This document shows, piece by piece, positions 22,085 through 33,560 of a stretch of DNA of 64,000 bases. Numbering within the stretch: the first letter of the stretch is position 1; every line of letters starts with the position of its first letter. Below the pieces are notes generated by a model. That model was not told where the DNA came from, did not search any database, and was given only the letters and a program-made list of their open reading frames with translations. A program made the position numbers and the translations under genes. Source of the DNA: Nicotiana tabacum (lineage: Eukaryota; Streptophyta; Magnoliopsida; Solanales; Solanaceae); contig NC_134082.1 of the NCBI RefSeq assembly GCF_000715075.1, positions 194,297,948 through 194,361,947 of the forward strand, in the 5' to 3' direction.

Positions 22085-25000
22085 AGGCCTTGAAAACCTC
22101 ATTTAGGGTTGCCTCGATTTGCATGCGCAGTACGGGCGCGTAGCCGGAAAGCTTAAACATGAAATTCTATGAAAAATGCTAAGTTTTGATATTAAAATGA
22201 ATAAATTTGACTTCGGTCAACATTTTGGGTAAACGGACCCGGACCCGTGATTTGACGGTCTCGGAAGGTCCGTAGGAAAATATGGGAGTGGAATTGTTTT
22301 CTTGAAATAATTAAGGAAATTGGAAATGAAATTTGATTAGAAGACTATGGTATCGGGCCCGTATTTTGGTTCTGGCGCCCGGTACAAGTCTTATATATGT
22401 TTTGAATCACTCCTGTAAAGTTTGGTTAAAAACGGACGTCGTTTGACGTGATCCGGACCCTAATCGGGAAATTGATGTTTAAAAAGAAATCTGAAAAAAA
22501 TTCATTGATCTTGAGGCTTAATTCGACGTTCATGATGTTATATTGATGATTTGATTACACGAATATGTTCGTAGAGTGTTTTTGAGGTAGTGTGCATACT
22601 TGGGTTAGAGATTCGAGGGATCGGATGAGTTCCGAGTAGGTTACGGTATGCTATAGGCTTATACTAGATGTTGCAGGTTCAGGAAAATATTACAGGCCTC
22701 TGAACCCTTTAGCGCAGCCCGCGAGGAATCGCGTGCGGCCGCGGTCGCCTTTGCGCGGTCCGCGGTGGGTGCTGTGTGGCCGCGGTCACCTTTGTGCGGT
22801 CCGCGTGGGGCAAAGATCCGCAGGTCTTCAGGAGGGGCCAGCGCGGCCGCGGTCGGCTTAGCACGGCCCGCGGTGGGGGCTTCAGAGGGGTATAAGTTCA
22901 CGTGAATTTCAGTTATTTTTACATTTTTCAAAACCCTAAAACATAAGAGGCGATTTTTTAAATAACTTTTCAACTCCAAAATGATTGGTAAGTGATTTCT
23001 AACTCATTTTCTTCACTCCTTAACATCTTTTAACATGATTTCAACTTAAAATCAAAGATTTTCATGGGGGAAAATGGGTGTTTTGGGTAGAACCTAGTTT
23101 TTTCTTAAAATTGGGGATTTGGACCTCAATTTGGGGTTCGGTTTCAAAACAAATTATACATTTGGATTCGTGGGGGAATGGGTAAACGGGTTTTGGTCCG
23201 AGCCTCGGGTTTCGACCACGTGGGCCCCGGGGGGTGATTTTGACTTTTTGAGTAAAACTTTGGGAAAACTCATTTTCATGCATTGGGGTTGATTCATTTA
23301 GCACTTATTGATGTAATTAAGTAACTTGTGACTAGATTCGAGCGGATTGGTGGTAGAATCAAGGGGTAAAGCTATAATTGAGGTTTGAGTGGTGTTCAAA
23401 GCTTCGAGGTAAGTGTTTGGTCTAACCTTAGCTTGAGGGATTAGGAGTTGAGTCTTATTTGCTATGTGCTAATTGTTAAGTACGACGTATAGGCATGGTG
23501 ACGAGTATCTATACGTTGGTGTATAGTATGACCGTGAGTCCTTATATTGCGGATATTCTAATTTTGTTGTATCTTCCATGCCTTAATGATGATTTTCTAT
23601 ATATTATAACAAGCATGTGAAAGAAATTTTGATCCCTGCACTTCGAGGAGTGTTGGCTCAAGTTATAATATGAATTGTGAAAGTGTACGAGATGATTGAA
23701 CCCCTATGGAGCATTGGCTCAGGTGGTAAAGTGAGATGAGAAGTTAAAGTGAAACAAAGAGAAAGAATTATTAAATTGCTCCCTTGCCGGGATGTTTGTT
23801 GTTTTGTTGATTATCTCCCTTGCCGGGAAGCTGAGAATATTGATATTGTTCCCTTGCTGGGATTTAACTGCTTAATTGTGTTCCCTTGCAGGGATTTCTA
23901 CTATTATTTATCTACTCCCTTGCCCTTTTGGTTGTGATTGTTGTTTGGGTGAGGAAGAGTGTAAAAGCACGAAGGGTGATGCCGTACATTGTTTGCTATT
24001 GTGAGGAAAGAGTGTAAAGCATGAAGGGTGATGTCGTGCATTATTTGCTATTGTGAGGAAAGAGTGTAACGCACGAAGGGTGATGCCGTGCCGCATGATG
24101 TACCATTCTGTGCCGATTTTATTGATTATATGGTGAGGAAAGAGAGTAAAAGCACGAAGAGTGATGCCGTGCATATTTTTATTATATGATTGTTTTGGTG
24201 AGGACGAGAGTAAAAACATGAAGGGTGATGCCGTGCATTTATTGATTCCTGATTCCTTGTTGATATTCGAGTTATGTTGTTTCTTTCATTACTTGTTGTT
24301 ATTTGATTTACTTCGAGGTTATAGATTCCTTTACCCTATTTGCCTTGTGATTGTTGTTTGGGCGAGGAATAGTGTAAAGCACAAAGGGTGATGCCGTGTA
24401 TTGTTTTGGTGAGAATGAGAGTAAAAGCACGAAGGGTGATGCCTTGCAAATTGTTGACTTTTGATTCTTGTTGATATTCTGGATTTGCTGCTTCTTTTTG
24501 TTATTGAGGATTTCTATTTGAAACTGTTACCTCCCTACAACATGTTTCCCCCTCCCACATTGATTGGGTATTTTTGTATCTCTTTTCCGCTATATATATG
24601 TATATGAACCGCATAGGTCTTTTTGGAGTCTGGTCCTAGCCTTGTCACTACTTCGCCGAGGTTAGGCTGGACACTTGCCAGCACATGGAGTCGGTTATGC
24701 TGATACTACACTCTATGCTCTTTTGCACAGATCCAGGTCTTGGACAACAACAGTAGCGCGGGAGCCAGCCTTCAGTCCAGTGAGACACCGAGGTAGCCTT
24801 GCAGGCGTCCGCAAGCCCGGCGTCTCCTTTATCTTTTATTCCAGTCTGTTATCTCATGTATTTTGAGACAAACAACTTATATTTTTTTCTTTCAAACGGT
24901 TGTATTTAGTACTCTTAGAAGTTCGTGAGTAATGTGACACCAGTTCTTGGGTAAAGGTATATGTTGATTCTCGCATTATGGTTTCGTATTCTTTAATTTA

Positions 25001-25163
25001 AGTCTTCCACTTAATCATTTAAATTCCATTGCTTTCATGTTATCATTGATAATTGTTAAAAAAATAAACCGTTTATGAAGTAAGCAGTTAAGGATTGGCT
25101 TGCCTAGCTCGCATTAGTAGGCGCCATCACGACTCCCGAGGGTGGGAAATCCGGGTCGTGACA
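22085..25163 (+). repeat. 5' LTR of A2 (5' end missing)
   Basis: Alignment to the 3' LTR starts at the gaggccttgaaaacctc word; the TGTGACGACCC start is absent. It contains the CpG-rich array (about 22,715-22,880), a TATA motif at 22,891, a ccttgccggg array (23,780-23,930) and seven hairpin units (23,948-24,450). It ends GGGTCGTGACA. Confidence 0.9.
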
Positions 25164-25359
25164 AGTTGGTATCAGAGCCCTAGGTTGGATAGGTCTCACA
25201 ACTCACGAACAAGCTTAGTAGAGTGTGAGGGATCAGTACGAAGACGTCTGTATTTATCCCCCGGAGGCTACAGAGTTAGGAAAATCTCACATCTGTTCTT
25301 TCTTGTCGTGCGAATTTTTTCCCCAAATGCCAATTGAACTTCTACTCTGTTCTTCGCAG
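25164..25359 (+). promoter_or_regulatory. primer site and conserved leader of A2
   Basis: TGGTATCAGAGCC at 25,167-25,179 is a perfect initiator tRNA-Met complement. The leader carries gcttagtagagtgtg, gatcagtacg and AGACGTCT, then a pyrimidine tract and GCAG directly before the gag ATG, as in A1 and B. Confidence 0.8.
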
Positions 25360-26900
25360 ATGGCGAGAACACGCGCTTCCTCATCTATCGCTCAGAAGCC
25401 TGAGCCCCCTACAACAGCTCCCACTAGGGGCAGAGGGCAAGGCCGAGGCCGTGCTAGAGGCCGAGGTAGGTTCAGAGCTCTGCCCCGAGCAACAGCACCA
25501 GTGGCGAAGCCCCATGTTGATTTTGAGGAGGAGGTTCCGGCCCCAGCAGTTCCAGTGGGCCCAGCTCAAGTCCCAGAGGAGTTCATTGCCACCCCAACTC
25601 TTCAGGATGCTCTGGTCCGATTGGTGGGACTCATAGAGAGTGTCACCCAAGCAGGTTTGCTTCCAGTAGCACCGGCCACTTCTCAGGTTGGAGGAGGGGC
25701 TCGGACTCCTGCTACGCGCCCTCCAGAATAGGTAGCTCCCCAGGTTCAGATTCCAGCAGTTCAACCAGCTGTGGCGGTCCAGCTGGGTGTAGTAGCTCAG
25801 ACCGGCGATGGAGCGGCTATGTCCGCCGATGCTTTGTGGAGGCTGGATAGGTTCACCAAGCTCTTCACTTCTACATTCAGCGGTGCATCTACTGAGGATC
25901 CCCAAGATTTTCTGGATAGTTGTCACGAGGTTCTTCGGAACATGGGGATCGTTGAGACCAATGGAGTTGATTTTGCTACCTTTCATCTGTCTGGATCTGC
26001 CAAGACTTGGTGGAGGGATTATTGCTTAGCTAGACCAGCCGGTTTGCCATCTTTGTCTTGGGAGCAGTTCACAACATTGTTTTTGGAGAAGTTTATCCCC
26101 GTGACTCAAAGAGAGGCCTTTCGGAGGCAGTTTGAGCGCCTCCAGCAGGGTTCCATGACGGTCACCCAGTATGAGACCAGGTTCATCGATCTAGTTTTCC
26201 ATGCTCTTGTCATACTTCCCACCGAGAAGAGAGAGAGGGTGAGGAGGTTTATTGATGGTCTTATTCAGCCGATTTGTCTTCAGATGGCCAAGGAGGTCGG
26301 GAGTGAGATCACTTTCCAGGAAGCGACCAATGTGGCCCGCAGGGTTGAGATGGTTCTATCACAGGGAGGTGGTCATGGGTCGGATAAGAGGCCCCGTCAT
26401 TCAGACAGATTTAGTGGTACCTCGTCTAGAGATTCATATGGTAGAGGCTATCCTCCTAGGCCCTTTCAATCAGCTCTCCTGGTCTCTCATGGTACTTCAG
26501 GTGGTCGTGGTTCTCAGACGCATTATTCTGATCAGCAACCTTACAGTGCACCACCAGCTCCCATTAGTGCACCACCGCTTCAGAGTTTCTGAGGTGATCA
26601 TTCAGGTCGACAGGGCCAACAGTTTCAGCAACCGAGGGCTTGCTACACTTGTGGTGATCTGGGTTATATTGCCAAGTTTTGTCCTCGAGCACCGGGTAGC
26701 TCTCAACATCAAGGTTCTCGTGCGATGGTACAGGCACCAGGTGTTCCACAACTTGCCTAGCCAGTTAGGGGTGCGGGTAGATGTGCTAGAGGTGGAGGTA
26801 GAGGTCCTAGAGGTGGAGCTCAGGCCGTCAGAGGTGGAGGCCAGCCAGTAGCAGGCTATCCCAGAGAGGTAGTTTAGGGTGGTGGGGCCCAGCCCCGATG
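25360..26900 (+). pseudogene. gag: gag of element A2 (inactivated)
   Basis: It starts MARTRASSS directly after CAG. An Arg/Gly-rich stretch (RGRGQGRGRARGRGR) is followed by the gag domain (GASTEDPQDFLDSCHEVL, GSAKTWWRDY). The CCHC knuckle CYTCGDLGYIAKFC has Tyr in place of the His, a change at a zinc ligand. A Gly/Arg-rich tail follows. In-frame stops at 25,729, 26,590, 26,758 and about 26,875 interrupt a frame that is otherwise continuous. Three of the four stand where A1 has CAG, and the one at 26,590 where A1 has CGG. The large minus-strand frame at 25,381-25,986 is only the shadow of this gene. Confidence 0.9.
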
Positions 26901-26934
26901 CTACGCCCTTCCATCTAGGCCCGAGGCTGAGGCT

Positions 26935-27425
26935 GCAAATGTAGTTATTACAGGTACTATTCTGATTTGTGATAGAGATGCTTCAGTGTTATTTGATCCA
27001 GGGTCTACGTATTCGTATGTATCCTCTTATTTTGCACCGTACCTGGTCATGCCTAGTGATTCATTGAGTGTCCCTGTTTATGTATCTACACCGGTGGGTG
27101 ATTCTATCGTGGTCGATCGAGTCCATCGCTCTTGTATTGTGGTGATTGGGGGTCTTGAGACCCGTGTTGATTTATTGCTTTTAGACATGGTCGACTTCGA
27201 CGTTATTTTGGGGATGGACTGGTTATCACCTTACCATGCCATTTTGGACTGTCATGCCAAGACCGTGACCTTAGATTTACCGGGTATGCCTCATTTAGAG
27301 TGAAGAGGGACTCCTGGTCATTCTACCCGAAGTGTTATTTCGTATGTGAAGGCTCGGCGTATGGTCGAGAAGGGGTGCTTGGCCTATTTGGCTTATGTTC
27401 GCGATTCTAGTGTGGAGGTCCCTTC
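26935..27425 (+). pseudogene. pol: aspartic protease region of A2
   Basis: The catalytic segment is LFDPGSTYSYVSSYFA and the later conserved segment DFDVILGMDWLSPYH. The frame is continuous with gag. A TGA at 27,301 stands where A1 has TGG (Trp). Placement between gag and RT matches the usual gypsy order. Confidence 0.85.
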
Positions 27426-28790
27426 TATTGATTCTGTGCCCATTGTTCGGGAGTTTTCTGAGGTTTTTCCTTAAGACCTGTTGGGTATGCCACCCGACAG
27501 GGATATCGACATTTGCATTGATTTGGCTCCGGGCACCCAGCCCATTTCTATCCCTCCATACCGTATGGCCCCGCCTGAGTTGAAAAAATTGAAGGAGCAG
27601 TTACAGGACTTGTTTGAGAAGGGTTTCATTAGACCCAGCGTTTCTCCTTTGGGTGCGTCGGTGTTGTTTGTTAAAAAAAAGGATATTTCGATGAGGATGT
27701 GCATTGATTACCAGCAGTTGAACAAGGTCACGATCAAGAATAAGTATCCACTTTCGAAGATTGATGATTTGTTTGATCAGCTTCAGGGTGCCAAGGTATT
27801 TTCAAGGATTGACTTGAGATATGGCTCCCATCAGTTGAGGATTAGGGCATCCAATGTCCCTAAGACAGCATTCCGCACTCGGTACGGGCATTATGAGTTC
27901 TTGGTCATGTCATTCGGGTTGACAAATGCCCCAGCAGCTTTTATGGATTTGATGAACCGAGTGTTTAGGCCTTATTTGGATTCATGATCGTCTTCATTGA
28001 TGATATTTTGATATACTCCCGTAGCCGGGAGGAGCACGAGCAGCAGCTCAGAGTGGTTCTTCAGACTCTGAAGGATAGTCAATTATATGCTAAGTTTTCG
28101 AAGTGTGAGTTCTGGTTGAGTTCGGTTGCATTTTTGGGTCATATTGTATCCGTAGAGAGTATTCAGGTTGATCCGAAGAAGATTGAGGCGGTGGCCTAGA
28201 CCAGCATCAGCTATAGAGATTCGGAGTTTCTTGGGATTGGCAGGCTACTATCATCGGTTTGTGGAAGAGTTTTCATCCATTGCAGCCCCGATGACCAGGT
28301 TGACTCAGAAGGGTGCCCAGTTCAGTTGGTCAGACGAGTGTGAGGTGAGCTTTCAGAGGCTTAAGATAGCTCTGACTACGGCACCAGTGTTAGTCCTGCC
28401 CACAGGTTCAGGGCCTTACACCGTTTATTGTGATGCATCTCGCATTGGGTTTGGTGCAGTATTGATGCAGGAGGGCAAGGTCATTGCCTATGATTCGAGG
28501 AAGTTGAAGATTCATGAGAAGAACTACCCAGTGCATGATTTAGAGTTGGCAGCCATTGTTCACGCATTGAAGATTTGAAGGCATTATCTATATGGCGTGG
28601 AATGTGAGGTGTTCACCGATCACAAGAGTCTTCAGTATTTGTGCAAACAAAAGGAATTGAATTTGAGGCAGAGGAGGTGGTTGGGGTTGTTGAAGGATTA
28701 TGATATCACTATCTTATATCACCCGGGAAAGGCCAACATGGTGGCCGATGCTTTGAGTAGAAAGTCAACCTGTATGGGCAGTCTTGCTTA
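27426..28790 (+). pseudogene. pol: reverse transcriptase and RNase H of A2
   Basis: RT begins near [18 protein letters not shown] and keeps FIRPSVSP and [12 protein letters not shown]. The FIDD palm motif at 27,993-28,004 lies just past a 4-base deletion at about 27,985 (relative to A1), which shifts the frame. An 8-base deletion near 28,190 restores it. RNase H retains [23 protein letters not shown] and [13 protein letters not shown] at about 27,474 and a TGA at 28,576 (Trp codon in A1) also interrupt it. Confidence 0.9.
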
Positions 28791-30130
28791 TATTCCAGTT
28801 GGTGAGAGGCCGCTTGCTTTGGATGTTCAGGCTTTGGCCAATCGATTTGTGAGGTTGGATATTTCTGAGCCTAGTCGAGTATTAGCTTGCACGGTCGCTC
28901 GTTCTTCATTATTGGAGCGTATCCGTGATCGGCAGTTTGATGATCCCTATTTGTGTTTCCTTAGAGACACAGTGCAGTATGGGGGTGCCAAGCAGGTTAC
29001 CTTAGGTGGTGATGGAGTTCTGAGATTGCAGGGTCGAGTTTGTGTGCCTAATGTGGATGGGCTTCGAGAGTTGATTTTAGAGGAGGCCCATAGTTCCTGT
29101 TACTCTATCCATCCGGGCGCCGCGAAGATATATCAGGATTTGCGGCAGCATTATAAGTGGCATAGAATGAAGAAAGATATTGTGGCATATGTGTCACAGT
29201 GTTTGAATTGTCAGCAGGTTTAGTACGAGCATCAGAGGCTTGGTGGTTTATTTCAGAGGATTGAGCTTCCCGAGTGGAAATAAGAGCGGATCACTATGGA
29301 TTTCGTTATTGGGATTCCGCTGACTCGGAGGAAGTTCGACGCAGTTTAGGTCATTATTGATAGGCTGACCAAGTCAGCGCATTTCATTCCTGTGGCAGTC
29401 TCCTATTCATCTGAGAGGTTAGCTGAGATCTATATCCGGGATATTGTTCGCCTTCATGGTGTACCGGTATCTATCATTTTGGACCGAGGTACGCAGTTCA
29501 CCTCGCGCTTCTAGAGAGCAATTCAGCGAGAGTTAGGCACCCAGGTTGAGTTGAGTACAACACAGCATTTCATCCTCAGACGGATGGACAGTCTGAGCGG
29601 ACTATTCAAATATTGGAGTATATGCTCCGGGCTTGTGTTATTGACTTTGGAGGTTCGTGGGATCAGTTTTTGCCTTTAGCAGAGTTTGCCTACAACAACA
29701 GCTACCAGTCGAGTATCCAGATGGCTCCTTAGGAGGCTTTATATGGTAGGCGGTGTCGATCTCCGGTTGGATAGTTTGAGCTGTAGAGGCTCAGTTGTTG
29801 GGTACTGATCTGGTTTAGGAGGCCTTGGACAAGGTCAGGATCATTCAGAATAGGCTTCGTACAGCTCAGTCCAGGCAAAAGAGCTATGCAGATCGCAAGG
29901 TTCGAGACGTTGCTTTTATGGTTGGTGAGCGGGTATTGCTCCGAGTGTCGCCTATGAAGGCGTGATGGGATTTGGGAAGAAGGGCAAGCTTAGCCCTAGG
30001 TTTATCGGTCCCTTTGAGATTCTTGACAGAGTGGGAGAGGTGGCTTATAGACTTGCATTGCCGCCTAGCTTATCAGCCGTGCATCAAGTTTTTCATGTGT
30101 CTATGCTCCGGAAATATTACGGCGATCCAT
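28791..30130 (+). pseudogene. pol: integrase of A2
   Basis: The zinc-binding part ends CLNCQQV with a stop at 29,221. The core has MDFVIG (from 29,296) and LDRGTQF, where the Ser before Asp has become Leu, then a small insertion near 29,560 that shifts the frame ahead of GQSERT. Several Trp codons are TAG or TAA (29,281, 29,347, 29,512). The SH3-like segment [14 protein letters not shown] is intact near 29,990. Confidence 0.88.
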
Positions 30131-30378
30131 ACCATGTGTTAGATTTCAGTACTGTCCAGTTGGACAAGGACTTGTCCTCTGAGGAGGAGCCGATATTTAT
30201 TCTAGACTGGCAGATTCGTCAGTTTAGATCCAAGAATTTCCCTTCTGTTCGTGTTCAGTGGAAAGGTCAGCCCCCTGAGGCTTCGACCTGGGAGTCCGAG
30301 TTCGACATGCGGAGCCGTTATCCTCATCTATTTTCCGACTCAGGTACTTCCTTTTTTTGTCCATTCGAGGACGAATAG
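30131..30378 (+). pseudogene. pol: chromodomain at the C-terminus of A2 integrase
   Basis: The frame open from 29,962 continues through [13 protein letters not shown] to a chromodomain-like block: [19 protein letters not shown], then [18 protein letters not shown], ending PHLF. The aromatic and Trp positions fit chromovirus chromodomains, which bind modified histone H3 and steer integration to heterochromatin. It ends FEDE then TAG, shortly before the polypurine tract. This is the best evidence for placing family A in the chromoviruses. Confidence 0.85.
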
Positions 30379-30380
30379 TT

Positions 30381-30397
30381 GTTTTAGAGGTGGAGAA
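30381..30397 (+). other. polypurine tract of A2
   Basis: GTTTTAGAGGTGGAGAA lies directly before the 3' LTR start TGTGACGACCC. The same tract on the minus strand (36,161-36,177) borders element C. Confidence 0.85.
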
Positions 30398-33300
30398 TGT
30401 GACGACCCAAAGGGTCATCACCGGTTTCTAATTGAATTTTGTGTCTCCGAGGCCTTAAAACCTCATTTAGGGTTGCCTCGATTTGCATGCGCAGTCCGGG
30501 CGTGTAGCCGGAAAGCTTAAACATGAAATTCTGTGAAAAATGCTAAGATTTGATATTAAAATGAATAAATTTGACTTCGGTCAACATTCTGGATAAACGG
30601 ACCCGGACCCGTGATTTGACGGTCTCGAAAGGTCCGTAGGAAAATATGGGACTTGGGCGTATGCCCAGAATCGGATTCCGAGGTCCCAAGCCCGAGAAAT
30701 GAATTTTTGAGTGAAATTGTTTTCTTGAAATAATTAAGGAAATTGGAAATGAAATTTTATTAGAAGACTATGGTATCGGGCCCGTATTTTGGTTTCGGCA
30801 CCAGGTACAAGTCTTATATATGTTTTGAATCACTCCTGTAAAGTTTGGTTAAAAACGAACGTCGTTTGACGTGATCCGGACCCTAATCGGGAAATTGATG
30901 TTTAAAAGGAAATCTAAGAAAAATTCATTGATCTTGAGGCTTAATTCGATGTTCATGATGTTATATTGATGATTTGATCACACGAATATGTTCGTAGAGT
31001 GTTTTTGAGGTAGTGTGCATACTTGGGTTAGAGCTTCGAGGGCTCGGATGTGTTCCGAGTAGGTTCCGGGATGCTGTAGGCTTAAAAGATCAGATGTTGC
31101 AGGTTCAGGAAAATATTACAAGCCTCTGAACCCTTTAGCGCGGCCCGCGAGGAATCGCGTGCGGCCGCGGTCGCTTTTGCGCGGTCCGCTGTGGGTGCTG
31201 TGCGGCCGCGGTCAGATTTGTGCGGTCCGTGCGGGGCAAAGATCCGCAGGTCTTCAGGAGGGGCTAGCGTGGCCGCGGTCGGCTTAGCGCGGTCCGCGGT
31301 GGGGGCTTCAGAGGGGTATAAGTTCACGTGAATTTCAGTTATTTTTACACTTTTCAAAACCCTAAAACATAAGAGACGATTTTCTAAATAATGTTTCAAC
31401 TCCAAAACGATTGGTAAGTGATTTCTAACTCATTTTCTTCACTCCTTAACATCTTTTAACATGATTTCAACTTAAAATCAAAGATTTTCATGGGGGAAAA
31501 TGGGTGTTTAGGGTAGAACCTAGGTTTTTCTAAAAATTAGGGATTTGGACCTCAATTTGGGGTCCGATTTCAAAACAAATTATACATTTGGATTCGTGGG
31601 GGAATGGGTAAACGAGTTTTGGTCTGAGCCTCGGGTTTCGACCACGTGGGCCCGGTGGTGATTTTGACTTTTTGAGTAAAACTTTGGGAAAACTCATTTT
31701 CATGCATTGGGGTTGATTCATTTAGCACTTATTGATGTAATTAAGTAACTTGTGACTAGATTCGAGCGGATTGGTGGTGGAATCAAGGGGTAAAGCTATA
31801 ATTGAGGCTTGAGTGGTGTTCAAAGTTTCGAGGTAAGTGTTTGGTCTAACCTTAGCTTGAGGGATTAGGAGTTGAGTCTTATTTGCTACGTGCTAATTGT
31901 CGAGTACGACGTATAGGCATGGTGACGAGTATCTATACGTTGGTGTATAGTATGACCGTGAGTCCTTATATTGCGGATATTCTGATTTTGTTGTATCTTC
32001 CATGCCTTAATGATGATTTTCTATATATTGTAACAAGCATGTGAAAGAAATTTTTATCCCTGCACTTCGAGGAGTGTTGGCTCGAGGTATAATACGAATT
32101 GTAAAAGTGTACGAGATGATTGAACCCCTATGGAGCGTTGTCTCAGGTGGTAAAGTGAGATGAGAAGTTAAAGTGAAAGAAAGAGAAAGAATTATTAAAT
32201 TGCTCCCTTGCCGGGATGTTTGTTGTTTTGTTGATTATCTCCCTTGCCGGGAAGCTGAGAATATTGATATTGTTCCCTTGCCAGGATTTAACTGCTTAAT
32301 TGTGTTCCCTTACAAGGATTTCTACCATTATTTATCTACTCCCTTTCCCCTTTGGTTGTGATTGTTGTTTGGGTGAGGAAGAGTGTAAAAGCACGAAGGG
32401 TGATGCCGTGCATTGTTTGCTATTGTGAGGAAATAGTGTAAAGCACGAAGGGTGATGCCGTGCCGCACGTTGTACCATTCCGTGCCGATTTTATTGATTA
32501 TATGGTGAGAAAAGAGAGTAAAAGCATGAAGGGTGATGCCATGCATGTTTTTATTATATGATTGTTTTGGTGAGGACGAGAGTAAAAGCACGAAGGGTGA
32601 TGTCGTGCATTTGTTGATTCCTGATTCCTTGTTGATATCCGAGTTATGTTGTTTCTTTCATTACTTGTTGTTATTTGATTTACTTCGAGGTTATAGATTC
32701 CCTTAGCCTATTTGCCTTGTGATTGTTATTTGGGTGAGGAAGAGTGTAAAGCACGAAGGGTGATGCCGTGTATTATTTTGGTGAGAATGAGAGTAAAAGC
32801 ACGAAGGATGATGCCGTGCAAATTGTTGACTTTTGATTCTTGTTGATATTTTGGCTTTGCTGCTTCTTTCTGTTATTGAGGATTTTTATTTGAAACTGTT
32901 ACCTCCCTACAACATGTTTCCCCCTCCCACATTGACTGGGTATTTCTGTATCTCTTTTCCGCTATGTTATTACCTATTTATATTTCTGTTGTATATTATA
33001 TAACTGCACAGGTTTATCTGGAGTCTGGTCCTAGCCTCGTCACTACCTCGCCGGGGTTAGGCCAGACACTTACCAGCACATGGGGTCGGTTGTGCTGATA
33101 CTACACTCTATGCTCTTTTGCACAGATCCAGGTCTTGGACAGAAGCAGTAGCGCGGGAGCCAGCCTTCAGTCCAGTGAGACACCGAGGTAGCCTTGCAAG
33201 CGTCCACAGGCCCGACGTCTCCTCTATATTTTATTCCAGTATGTTATCTCCTGTATTTCGAGACAAACAACTTATATTTTTTTTTCTTTCAAACGGTTGT

Positions 33301-33560
33301 ATTTAGTACTCTTAGAAGTTCGTGAGTAATGTGACACCAGTTCTTGGGTAAAGGCATATGTTGATTCTCACATTATGGTTTCGTATTTTTTAATTTAAGT
33401 CTTCCGCATAATCATTTAAATTGCGTTGCTTTCATGTTATCACTGATAATTGTTAAAAGAAGAAATTGTTAATGAAGTAAGTAGTTAAGGATTGGCTTGC
33501 CTAGGTCGCATTAGTAGGCGCCATCATGACTCCCGAGGGTGGAAAATCTGGGTCGTGACA
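30398..33560 (+). repeat. 3' LTR of A2 (3.16 kb, complete)
   Basis: The LTR begins TGTGACGACCC and ends GGGTCGTGACA. CpG-rich array 31,140-31,310, TATA at 31,317, ccttgccggg array near 32,200-32,350 and about seven hairpin units at 32,370-32,825. The next base (33,561) is inside the LTR of element C. Confidence 0.93.

Larger units (their letters stand above)
22085..33560 (+). mobile_element. Gypsy element A2 (Tekay/Del-type chromovirus), nearly full length
   Basis: The element has 5' LTR (22,085-25,163, lacking about its first 47 bp), primer site, gag-pol, chromodomain, polypurine tract and a complete 3' LTR (30,398-33,560). The two LTRs are closely similar, with small indels such as a gap near 22,287. 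By eye they differ at roughly 4-5% of positions in the first 170 aligned bases. Its right end sits in the 3' LTR of minus-strand element C. The left target duplication is lost, so it cannot be checked. Coding sequence is disabled by stops and frameshifts. Confidence 0.93.

Noticed and set aside
25381..25986. 201-codon minus-strand frame
   Set aside because: Antisense shadow of the A2 gag; no independent motif.
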